Shown here: one piece after another, positions 37,191 to 47,056 of the stretch | Position numbering within the stretch: the first letter of the stretch is position 1 | Layout of the letters: the number at the start of each line of letters is the position of its first letter | NCBI GenBank assembly: GCA_036852015.1 | Contig: JAANDG010000537.1 | Coordinates: 37,475 to 101,474, forward strand | Direction of reading: 5' to 3' | DNA: 64,000 nucleotides | Origin: Pelodera strongyloides | Taxonomy: Eukaryota > Nematoda > Chromadorea > Rhabditida > Rhabditidae | Notes under the pieces: generated by a model | What the model was told of the DNA's origin: nothing | The model's database searches: none | What the model saw: only the letters and a program-made list of their open reading frames with translations | Translations under genes and position numbers: made by a program

Positions 37191-37872
37191 GAGAGAGCGC
37201 GCGCGCAGCACAGTAGGTAGAGTGAAGAGAAGCGAGAGTGTCAGAGAACAAGAAACACTACGGGTTACTCCAAATGACGAAATCCACGCAATTTTAGAAT
37301 TTTATTTTTTTGCGGAAAAAAAGGCAAACTTTGCTCGCATTTTTTTCGCTTTAAAGTTATCGAATCAGAATTCCAAACCCCTACGGAGATTTCTACAGGT
37401 CTTGCGAACATTTGTCTAATACATCATATGCCTCTACACCCAGTGGTTTTTCTGAAAAAAACATCACAAGTTTATTTTTCCATGACTTCCAGAATGGTCG
37501 ATTTTTAACAACACGGTTTCTACTTTGTTGCTGACCTCACGATGTTATGATAACCACCATAGGCCATAAAATGAGTCCCGTGAAAAGCACTTCGAGTATA
37601 TCCCGGTCTACTTACCCTATTTAGACTTCAGTTTATTGTAAAAATCCGTGGTATTAACATTACTATTGAATACAAATATACTTAATTTGATATGTGGGCA
37701 GACACATAGACATAGAATTAGCCGCAATAATAACTTGTGGTAATAAATAGTAATAAATATTTTCCTCAATTTGCTTTCTTTGTATGTATTCAGCTGACAA
37801 TTCTTCTGGTCATCAGACATCACTTACAGTAAACCAATGAGTGGGGCAAAGAGGTTTATGTCTGTTATTTAA

Positions 37873-38070
37873 TTAAAGGGATGGGTTCACGAGAAAATCA
37901 CCTTGTTTTTATGCTTTAGTTTGATTGTACACAGGTAAACTTAAACAAAGCGCATACAAAATGTTTCTTGAATTATTCCCTAGGGATGATATTAGGTAAA
38001 AAAGGTGGGTATTGATCGCTTTTTCGCAAAAGTACCAACAAGATAAACTAAAGGGAAGTTAAGAGTTGCC
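37873..38070. repeat. MITE family A, left-half copy
   Basis: TTAA followed by AGGGATGGGTTCAC, as in the complete copy at 3061-3480. The similarity runs through the left arm (GATATTAGGTAAAAAAGG, AACAAGATAAACTAAAGGGA) and then stops; the matching right end is absent. Confidence 0.7.
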
Positions 38071-38193
38071 AGTTGTCCTCTCGTTTAGTTTTCGTCAATA
38101 TTCTTTGAAGCACAGGATTCACATTGGTATGTTTTATTGCTTTTCAGGCTTCCAAGTAAGACCTAGCATTCAACAAAGAACGTCGCAATATGC

Positions 38194-38587
38194 TTTAAAG
38201 GGCATGTCAAAGGGGATTCTGCGCAGAAATGTATCTCCTGGCGCAGACTAAGTAAATCTCGAAAGGCGCCCAATACAGTAAACCCATAAAAATGGCGCCA
38301 GAATAAAATATTTGTGTTTTTGTCATAAACGTGAACAAACCCTGCCGCAACGCACGCAAACGGGTGCGTTGCGGCGAGCCGGTAATTCAAACCGTCCCGA
38401 GGACAGCGATTTGGCTTAGCTTTGTCCACACGACTCGAATCCCATACTGAAAGGAGTTTTTTTGGAGGAGTTTGAAATTGTTTTTCTTCTTACATGAAAG
38501 TTTTTGTTTATTTTTATTTTCACTTTCCTTACCTTCAAAGCTTTTTTTGAGCCCAACATGCAAAACCGGCTTGACATTCCCTTTAAA
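38194..38587. repeat. TTAA-flanked MITE, family B
   Basis: Left end TTTAAAGGGCATGTCAA, right end complement TTGACATTCCCTTTAAA. TTAA flanks both sides. Contains an inner hairpin (CCGCAACGCACGCAAACGGGTGCGTTGCGG, 38343-38373, quoted as two arms CCGCAACGCAC and GTGCGTTGCGG). No coding capacity. Confidence 0.75.
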
Positions 38588-39438
38588 CATATGGTCAACG
38601 CCAACGCGTAACCGCCACAGAAACCAGCTGTTGTAGCTATCCTTGTCAAAAAAGGGTTCCTCGTAAGGGTTTACCTTTGTACGGGGTCCATGGGAAGGGT
38701 TCTTTAGACTTTATAGCGATAGCCTTTTCGTTAACGAGCCACTCTTCAAGCGTTATATAGGTGCGAACTTACCGCACTGATATCGCCTGCTATGGCAATG
38801 CAAGCAGATGATTAGTCGTCGAAGCAAGTTTACTCGTGTGCAGCCGAGAAGAGGACTATTTGTTGACAACTACATAACAAATTACGGTCAATTTGAGGTT
38901 TGTTAGTGTAGAACCTTGATCTGGACAACAGGGTATGTAGAACACATTTAGGGAAGCAGCATTTGAAAAATAATTTACCAAAACAAAACCATAAGTTTCG
39001 TTATTCCACCCAAATCTAGTATTTCCAATGCTTTACGAATTCACCACCTGAGTTAGGTTTCAAATGAATAGGGTTTGCCATGTCAAATATTTTTCTTAAT
39101 TCGTTCCTACATTGAAGTAAAAGAAGGTGTGATATTTTTAATAAAAAGAAGGTGCGATATTTTTAATAATGTTATTTAGAATATTAACACTTACGAATTC
39201 CCTTAGAAAAATCGCGATTTAATTAAAAAATCGCATTATACTTCATTGTAAACAAAAAACTGAAGTTTAGTGAAGTTAATTAAATAGTGCGTTATTGGAC
39301 CGGTAGTGCATTCCCCACATTTCGTTGCGAACGCGCGTAGCTTAGCCCCGCCCGCCCAAATGCCCACACCGGTTACCAACTGTGATGCCGTTGTTGTTGA
39401 TGATCCGAATTTTGTTTGTGTTTTGCCTACAACACGAA

Positions 39439-39570
39439 GTCAGTCACGATCTCCGGCCCGAGTAAAAAAATATTTGAATTTCGCGCCAAATTGATGATCA
39501 GGGAAATCGGTGTGGGACAGAGCCTACTGTATGTGCATGCACTTTTGCATGCGTTGTGCACTTTTTCTTG
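39439..39570 (+). repeat. left terminal inverted repeat of the MULE
   Basis: Matches the reverse complement of 45123-45250 at roughly nine bases in ten over its first 90 bp, then more loosely through TGCATGCACTTTTGCA. The outer boundary is an estimate. Confidence 0.75.
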
Positions 39571-40301
39571 ATTTCACAAAGGCGACGGAGCAAAAAAAAA
39601 TGAAAAATTGGAAGTTATCGGAATGTTAAATTGTGAAACAAAAACCAGCAATAATTTACTATTCATATTACGCTACAGGATAGGCGAAGGAACATAAAAC
39701 GAGAAGGCCACATAACTTCTGTATATTTTCTTCCAGTTTCGTCGAGCACGAGCATATGGGAAAACGATTCCCATTTCTATTTCTCAGCACATGCAGTAAA
39801 GAGAAACGTTTGAGATAAAAAGGTGTCATGAATGTATAGACGTACATATCTATAATCTTTTCCCTATTGCAGACTGCCACCATGCCACGGAACGGAGAGC
39901 TGCTCTGATGGAAATACCGTTCATGACAATCAGTAACTTATTTGAATAAAATGTTTTGTTTTAATTATGTCGCCAGCAAATTCAGTTCGTTACATAACAA
40001 ATAGAAATCAAAAAGTGAATATGGTGACTTGAATAAAGAAATGTTTATTTACGACAAATGAAAATAGTGGATCCTTGAATTATTGTCGCAGACGAAATCA
40101 TATTGAGGCGGAAGAAGCCAAAACGAAAGGAGCCTGAAAATGTATATGTTGTAGAGTAAATTTCACCGTTTCAGTACTGTATGTCTAGTGATGTAAATTT
40201 AACCTCCCTTACCGACCGAAAGCTAGACGATCAGCTGATTACCCAGACATCAGAAAGATAATAGACACATAGAAACTTGACAAATATAGACAAGAGAAGG
40301 G

Positions 40302-40308
40302 TATATAA
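40302..40308 (+). promoter_or_regulatory. TATA box of the MULE transposase gene
   Basis: TATATAA in the context GGGTATATAAGCAAGG, about 140 bp upstream of the start codon. It is the clearest core-promoter motif in the window. Confidence 0.55.
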
Positions 40309-40449
40309 GCAAGGCGGGAAGCTGTACGTGGTCACTTCTTTTTTTTCTTAATTTTTTCCCTTGTTTTCTCAGTTATCGCCGAAACATTCGATTTGCGTTC
40401 TTTTTTTTTACCGAATACTCGTAACTTACTTGCACGAGGAACGAAAACG

Positions 40450-43400
40450 ATGGACAACATCATCCAATTGAATTGTGAAGATCGAGAATGCCCTCTTTGT
40501 GGAAAGGAGTACGCTAGCCTGAAATACCACATAGAAAAAGCCCACAAGGTCAGTTAGCGTTTAGTAAATGTTATGGAAATGAGCAATTATTATAAAGCTG
40601 TGAACGAGTTGATAAAATTTGTACGCGTGTGTACTTCATACGCCCTGCCGATTTGGCTTTTTCTGTAGAAAATCAAAGTTATGTCGGTTATTCTTAGATC
40701 ACACTGCCTTGAATTCGCGAAAGTAGGAGTCATTGCACTCTACGTTTGAATAAAAAGCCAATAGATGATTAAGTATACACTTGTAGATGAAGGTTACAAT
40801 GAACACGAAGAAGAACCCACCGTTACCGCTTGAATGTGTGTTCTGCGATTCTCGCCACCCAAACAGAGAGATACTTTGTGACCATCAATCGGAGCAACAT
40901 CCTGAAATGGGCGTGAAGAAAGAACGCATCAAATTCTCATCGATGGATGAGTTCGAAGTATGTGAAGTCATGTGTTTACATAAGTTTAGAATACTATGGT
41001 AGTTGAAAGGGAAATAATTACATAATATAGGTTGACGGGTAGCATATGAATTAGCGGTGAAAAGCTGAACGGAGCCTGGCCACCGAGATTACCATATTAT
41101 GCTTGCGCATGTAGACATGCTTAGTACGACAAATATTATATAAGCGAAACCTATCAGGTCACTGCAGCCGACTGACCTACGAGTTTACTACAACCTGGCA
41201 CATTTCTTAATGCTAGCAAATATTTAAACACAATTGCAGGCGTTCAAAAACTCTCTGGAGGAAAAGGGGCCCTGTGTTTTTGTAATAACCGACACATACA
41301 CGTCACCCAGCGAGAAAATACGCTACAAATACTACGTGTGCAGCCGGGAGAAAAACAAACGATGCAAAACGGGCTCGCAGCCTCGGATAACGTATAAGGA
41401 CGTCGAACAATGCACCGCATTTCTTAAGGTATATATTACGATTGTACGTTCGTTTGAAGCATGAATTTTAAACTTGTCAATTATTAAAAAAAGGTATATT
41501 AGCAACATACTTCCAGGTGAAAATCCTAAATCCTGACGTGGAAGTGGTCTACTGCCAAAAGCACAACCATGAGTTGGATGCGGGGAAGCTTCCACTGTCC
41601 AGCTCTCAAAGGCAGTACATCGCGGACCAGCTGGAACAGAAAATTCAACTGCAGAAGATTTTGGACAATTGTAGGGAAAAAGGAGCTGACAATCGTCTGT
41701 CTCTCCTAAAGAAGAAGGAGCTCAAGAAACTGCAGGTAAAGAAACTTACCAGACATCGTAAATAGTACAATAACTGCACAGTACAATAATAGTAGAAAAC
41801 GAGGTACAAGTTAAGCGTACTTACAGTGTCAAATCGAATCAGTGGAATGGAAGTTTCACGAAAGTGACCACGAGAGTGTGCGTATTAGGCAGCTGCACGA
41901 AGGGCTCGGGTCCTCGATACGACATCTGGAACTACCCCAGTCCAGCTCGGGAATTGGATTCAGATTAGGTACCTTTAAAAAACTGTACGAGATATTGTAT
42001 TTATTATAACAGTCACAACCCAAGTAACTTGAATAATTTTCTTGTTTTAGTAGTAATAACGGAGAAACAAAGGGAATGGTTGGAATCGTATGCAGGAAAG
42101 GGGATCACAATTGATTCTACATTCTCAATCAGCCACTACATGTACAAATTATCGACTGTTATTGTAAGTTCGTTATGATCTACGATGTGAAGCAGAAAGA
42201 AAATATAAGAATGCAAAGAAATACGTACGACTGACAATTATCCAAGGAAACATTCAGGTTGTGGACGACGTAGGACGCACACTGCCTGCCGCATACCTGC
42301 TCAGTGCACAGACGAAGGCTGAAGACTTCAGAGTTCTGTTTCAATCGATCAAAACCGTCTGCCCCGACTTCGCTCCAGCAGATTTCCTGACAGGTAAATA
42401 AATAAGTCATACTTTTTGGTACGGCACAGCTTGATGGGAGATCAGGAATTACACACGGCTAAGGACAACATTAATAGTATAACTTTAGACGACGATTCGG
42501 CATTTTTCCTCGGCTTTATGCAAGTGTTTCCGGAATCAAAAGCTGAGAAGAAATTATGTGTATGGCACGTCTTAAAGGCTGTCCTACAGAAGACACAGAT
42601 TATTAAGGTGAGAATAGGCTTAATGCAAAGTAGCATATCACAAAACTATTATCGGGGGATTGAAGAAACCTGTAGTGAATAAGTGAAGTATTGCAACATT
42701 GGCGTTTGGAAAATATGTTTACAGAATGCGGAGTTCGCGGCCAACGTCAGGGCGACATTTGACAAGCTCACCAAGGAACCCAACAAAGCCCAATTTTTCA
42801 ACGGACTCCTTTCCCTGCTACAGCATTTAAAGGACAACAAAGAACATGACTTCATATCATATTTGAGGTAAATGATAGTAAATATCCCATAGCTGACTCT
42901 CAGTAACATGTAACAGGTAAGAGGCAAACTGATAAATGACATCACCTTTGCAGGATCGTCGGCTTCTCATTTCGAAGGGCTACAGGATAGACCAAACACA
43001 TAAAGGGCACAGGTTGGCCATCCTGTCGTACGCTGAAGATCATGTGAAGGTAGCAGCCGGAGAAATCTATGTTAAATCGACATCAAATCCCGATCACTGG
43101 TACCTAGTATCCAAAATTCAGGAGTGCGAGTGTACGGTAAGTAGCACAATTCATTTTGCGAGTGTACCTAAGAAGTAGGTAGGACATGTAGCGCACGGAA
43201 CTAAAAGACTCATTACATAAAATAATTCAGGAGGTCAATGGACACTGCACCCATTGCCAAGTGTGCCCATGGAAGTACAACTGCAACTGTCCTGAAGGAT
43301 CAAAAAAGGGAGTTAGCTGCAAGCATTTACATGCAGTGCAGATGTTTGGAGGCCGCGCACGTGAAGCACTCAGACAATATGAGAGAGCACTTGGGGCCAT

Positions 43401-44895
43401 ATACGACTCGGAAGAGGAAGACGATGTCATTGATGTTGGCACTTATACAGATGATGATATAGCACCGAAGGATGAGAAAAAGGTAACATTTGTACATTAA
43501 TTCACGGCGTACGTATGTATAAGGGCGCATTCGAGTTGGACATTTTCCGGAAAAGAAAAGAAAACTTTTGGTTCGAGATGGATTTCACCAGAAAAGAATG
43601 CAATTGCCACGCATACACATGCAAATGATCGATTGATTTTAGTTTCAATTACGGTACAATTGCATTTTCGACAATTATTTTGCGTGTATTATTTTTTTTC
43701 TGGGTGTCCATCTCGAACCACTTTTTTCTTTTCTTTTCCGGAAAATGTCCAACTCGAATGCGCCCTAAGCACCAGCACCTACAATTACTAAGTAGGCAAT
43801 AAAGAAAACAAAAAATTAAACCACATTACCACATTCATCACTTCGTAGTTCCAGGCAGTCGGCGAGTACGCACTTGCAGAGATGGAGACCCGTACCGTCC
43901 AAGTTACACCGACTGAAAATGCCCAAAGATTAGAACGAATGGCTTTGTTCGATAGAGGCAACCAGGTAATACAGATAAAAACAATACAATTAGGGAGAAC
44001 ATGGGGAAGGGAGGGGACGTGTATTCAAAAATTAACTAAATATAATGGAAACAATATTTTTTTTAGATCTTGGCAACCCTGCATCACGCATTGAGCGATT
44101 TGGCTTTCAAGAAGAAGGATGCTGGGGAACTGGAAACCTACGTTAACAGTATGGAGGGCTTCGCAACAAGTTTCGGACTTTATGCACCACAGCCAACAAC
44201 TACCGCTGTAAAAAATCTCAGCAGAAAGGCAGGAAATGTAAGGGCTACTAAGTTAATTACATAAAACTAATAAAGCAATTTGTAGTGGACTGACTAAAAG
44301 GGAGGAACGCAATAGGAAAAATCCAGCGGGTATTCTAATTGGCAAGATTCGCCCTCTGCCTACATTTAAAAACGTACTAGCAAAATTGCAGAATGTCAAA
44401 ATGGCCAACTCACTTGAATTGAGTGCTGCACACACCAACAATCCACCCCTTCTTCTGAAGAGCTTCCCAGCACACGGACAGGTCCGGCCTCCGGCAACTG
44501 CAGACATAATAACCGTAAAACGAGTAAGTTACATAATAAAATAAAAACCGAGTGGTAAATTCTCAATTTGCAAGAAAGGAATAAAAAGATAATAAGAACT
44601 ATTTTAGCGCACAGCACTTAATACGGAGCGACGTGACAATCAACCAAAGAGAGGGAAAATACTTCCTGAGGTACCACCCGAGAGACAAGAGTTCTGTGCC
44701 GCGCGAAAGTGTTGGAGAGAAGACCCCACTACAGAGTTCGAAAGCAGTGATGCCGGCGATGGTCTTCCGCCCGTTTACTGGAGCAGATGCCAGAATTGCA
44801 GGGTACCATACCATGTTGAGTGCAAAAAACCATTTGAAACAGCCTGTGACAACTGCGGCTGTAAGGTCATTGAATACTGGGTAGAAGAGTCTTAG
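40450..44895 (+). CDS. MULE transposase with C2H2 fingers and SWIM domain (15 exons)
   Basis: Predicted intact 851-residue transposase. Exons: 40450-40548, 40787-40957, 41240-41428, 41517-41735, 41827-41968, 42051-42163, 42258-42393, 42489-42607, 42725-42867, 42986-43136, 43231-43482, 43855-43965, 44067-44251, 44286-44523, 44608-44895. Two C2H2 fingers open the protein (CPLCGKEYASLKYHIEKAH; CVFCDSRHPNREILCDHQ). Next comes a FAR1/FLYWCH-like DNA-binding region (KYYVCSREKN, VVYCQKHNHEL). The catalytic core shows IDSTFSISHYMYKL, TKAEDFRVLF and DDDSAF, then LCVWHVLKAV, as in MULE enzymes. A SWIM zinc motif follows (CNCPEG...SCKH), and the C-terminus has a Cys/His cluster (CQNCRVPYHVEC...CDNCGCK). 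Two joins are uncertain: the acceptor of exon 10 (42986, chosen to hold frame) and the GTTAAT donor of exon 13. No stop interrupts the chain. Flanking inverted repeats argue for a transposon rather than a domesticated gene. Confidence 0.85.
43523..43765. repeat. TAA-flanked MITE inside a MULE intron
   Basis: Almost perfect terminal inverted repeats of about 40 bp: GGGCGCATTCGAGTTGGACA continuing TTTTCCGGAAAAG, and the complement at the right end. The flanks are TAA on both sides, the three-base target of PIF/Harbinger-type elements. It lies in the intron between exons 11 and 12 of the transposase gene, so one transposon has inserted into another. Confidence 0.85.
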
Positions 44896-45122
44896 ATTCA
44901 ACCTAACATTTTCATGTCATCCCCTATTAATTATATATTCTACTTATTATCCTTGGTTTTTATATGTTGTTATTTTCTTTTATACATTGCAGTTCATAGT
45001 TGATCTAATTAATAACTTCCGTTGTGGCTTTTAAAGAAGAATAAAAGATTTTTAAATAAGAATAAAATAAAACACAAACGTTGCATGCATAAGTAAAGCA
45101 ACCGACAAAAAAATATTTAAAC

Positions 45123-45250
45123 AAAATATGCACAACATATGCAAAATGCCTGCGAAAGTGCATGCACCTACAGTACGCACTGTTTCCCTGATCATCAATT
45201 TGGCGCGAAATTCAAATAATTTTTTACTCGGGCAGGAGATCGTGACTCAC
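45123..45250 (-). repeat. right terminal inverted repeat of the MULE
   Basis: Reverse complement of 39439-39570; see that entry for the shared blocks. Confidence 0.75.
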
Positions 45251-45649
45251 GAAGTCCCTTACTTTAGCAGTATGTTTCGAAAAAATTATTGTCATCCGTT
45301 CGAACGGTAACTCTTATTTTTTTTTCGTCTATCTTTAGGATGCATTCGATATGGGCCGTTTCCTGAAATAAACTCAACCAGAAGTGTTTTTTGATGAACA
45401 CCCGAAACTATCTTGAATATTGTTTCCGGAACTTATGGAGTACCGTAGTTGAGACTGCAATTCAATCGATCCTTTATGTTTATACATTATGGTATTTTGC
45501 CAATTTCATTTATTTCCCGTCTCCATCTAAAAACTTCTATTTATCGGCGATGTCCATTCCGAATAATCAGAATGCGCCTAAAGCGCGCCCTTTCCTTGTA
45601 AAAATCACTCTCGAACCGCGACGCGGACCGGTGGACCGCACAACGCGTT

Positions 45650-46805
45650 TCGTACCCTTCCTGTGGCCGTATGCACGAACGACCGGGGACCTCCCGGCCG
45701 GGAGGCACCCGCTAGAGCCGTCCCCACCCGGTATATGGCCCCCGGTATGCACGAAACTCCGGGTGCGGGAGGCTGACGCACTTTTGGATTTTGGGCGCGA
45801 AATTTCAAATTTTATTAATTTATACTCGATTTTGGTGTAAAATGCATTTTTTTTTCAGTAAAAGGAATAAAAGGAGGATAGGAAAGATAAGATTCCATAA
45901 TTATACCATGTTTACTCTTGTCTATATAGTATGTGTTTCTCTTCAAGTTATTTTATGGAAAAACGGCAGTTATGTGATAAAAACCACACTACTTATGCTT
46001 GTTCCGGTGCTAATGAATTTAATAGTATTTCTTATAAATTGAAGGGGGCTTGAGTGTGTTTTGTGTGTTAATCGCGTTGTTTTCGAATAATTGGTTTAAA
46101 TACTATCAATTGTGGAGAAAAAAAATTATCACCCCGTAAACAGCAAAGGACAGCAAAGCTTTTGTTTCTTAAAGCGAATTAGCGGTCGGTCTCAACAAAA
46201 AAAATACGAAAAGAGGAGGAGTAAACAACCGTGCGTTTACCGCCGTTTTCAAAATGTGCATTTTTGGACTTTTACTAGCCAAATTCAAAATATTTTGTCA
46301 ACATTTCGTCATTTGGATGCTTCGGAGTGTGTGATCATTTGAAAAGGCCATCCCTCGATTTTTCCGGGGCCGTGCTAGTATTAAAATCGGCAAATCGCCG
46401 GAAGCGAATTTTCCCATACAAAATCGCAAAAAATGGTTGTTTGAGAACATTTTTATACAAGATGCACTTATTTGTTTGCGTTTTTATGTTTATTTTCGTT
46501 TATAACTTTTTTCAAACTATTTTTGGTGAAAAAACCCCAAACCGGGTGGTATTTCGCTTTAACTGTTTTTACTTCCCCAGCCACCCTAAATGAGCTTACT
46601 AAGCAAAAATATGGAATATTTCAACAAAAAATCCGTTATAATAGTTGAGTACCCGGTCCTTTTATCCGGGTACGAAATTCGCCCCCGCGGGAGCCTCCGG
46701 GGACCTCCCAGAGTTTCGTGCATACCGGGAGACGGCTCTTTGGCGGGGACCTCCCGCTGGGGACCTCTGGGGGGCTCCCAGTGCGTTCGTGCATACGGCC
46801 ACTGC
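45650..46805. repeat. inverted repeat with GC-rich arms ~1 kb apart
   Basis: GTGGCCGTATGCACGAACG at 45662 is the exact complement of CGTTCGTGCATACGGCCAC near 46784. GGTATGCACGAAACTCC at 45742 likewise matches GAGTTTCGTGCATACC near 46713. The arms are rich in GGGGACCTCCCGG. The AT-rich centre (45850-46600) has no gene. A related TTCGTGCATACGGCA motif recurs at 58971. Confidence 0.7.
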
Positions 46806-47056
46806 ACAGTGCCACTTTGTTGTTTCTCTGCAAATCCGCCTGAAAAAAACAAAACCTGCGAAAACGCCTTGTTGAAATGCACCAAACGCCGGGGTGGCAA
46901 CTTCAAGGCGTTTTTTCGCCAAGTGGGGGCCACTCAAGTACAATTTAGTATTTAGTACCTTGTTCTTGTTGGTACATCTTAATGTTTTTCATTTCGCGCA
47001 TTTTCTGTTTTCGCACAATATGAGCACTTATTTATTTAGGTTCTGCATTCTTACCG

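Larger units (their letters stand above)
36291..40449. other. gene-free, repeat-rich interval
   Basis: Between the divergent starts of the THAP gene and the MULE transposase. Holds a GC-rich palindromic element (36640-37190), two TTAA-type MITEs (37873-38070 and 38194-38587) and the left inverted repeat of the MULE element. The short open frames have no splice or motif support. Confidence 0.55.
39439..45250 (+). mobile_element. Mutator-like (MULE) transposon with terminal inverted repeats
   Basis: The transposase gene is flanked by inverted repeats of about 130 bp: left 39439-39570 and right 45123-45250. Shared blocks include AGTCACGATCTCC, GCCCGAGTAAAAAA, TTGAATTTCGCGCCAAATTG and ATGATCAGGGAAA. 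The outer ends are uncertain, and I could not find a matching 8-10 bp target duplication, so the element may be longer than drawn or its ends may have decayed. Confidence 0.75.
44896..47056. other. gene-free interval with MULE end and GC-rich inverted repeats
   Basis: Contains the right inverted repeat of the MULE (45123-45250) and a pair of GC-rich inverted arms (45650-45775 and 46680-46805). Open frames at 45391-45840 and 46590-46955 arise from the GC-rich arms and show no domain. Confidence 0.5.

Noticed and set aside
45391..45840. 149-codon plus-strand frame
   Set aside because: It crosses the GC-rich inverted-repeat arm, is Pro/Arg-rich from base composition, and has no domain.
46590..46955. 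121-codon plus frame and 115-codon minus frame in the same DNA
   Set aside because: Both are by-products of the second GC-rich inverted arm; neither has splice or motif support.
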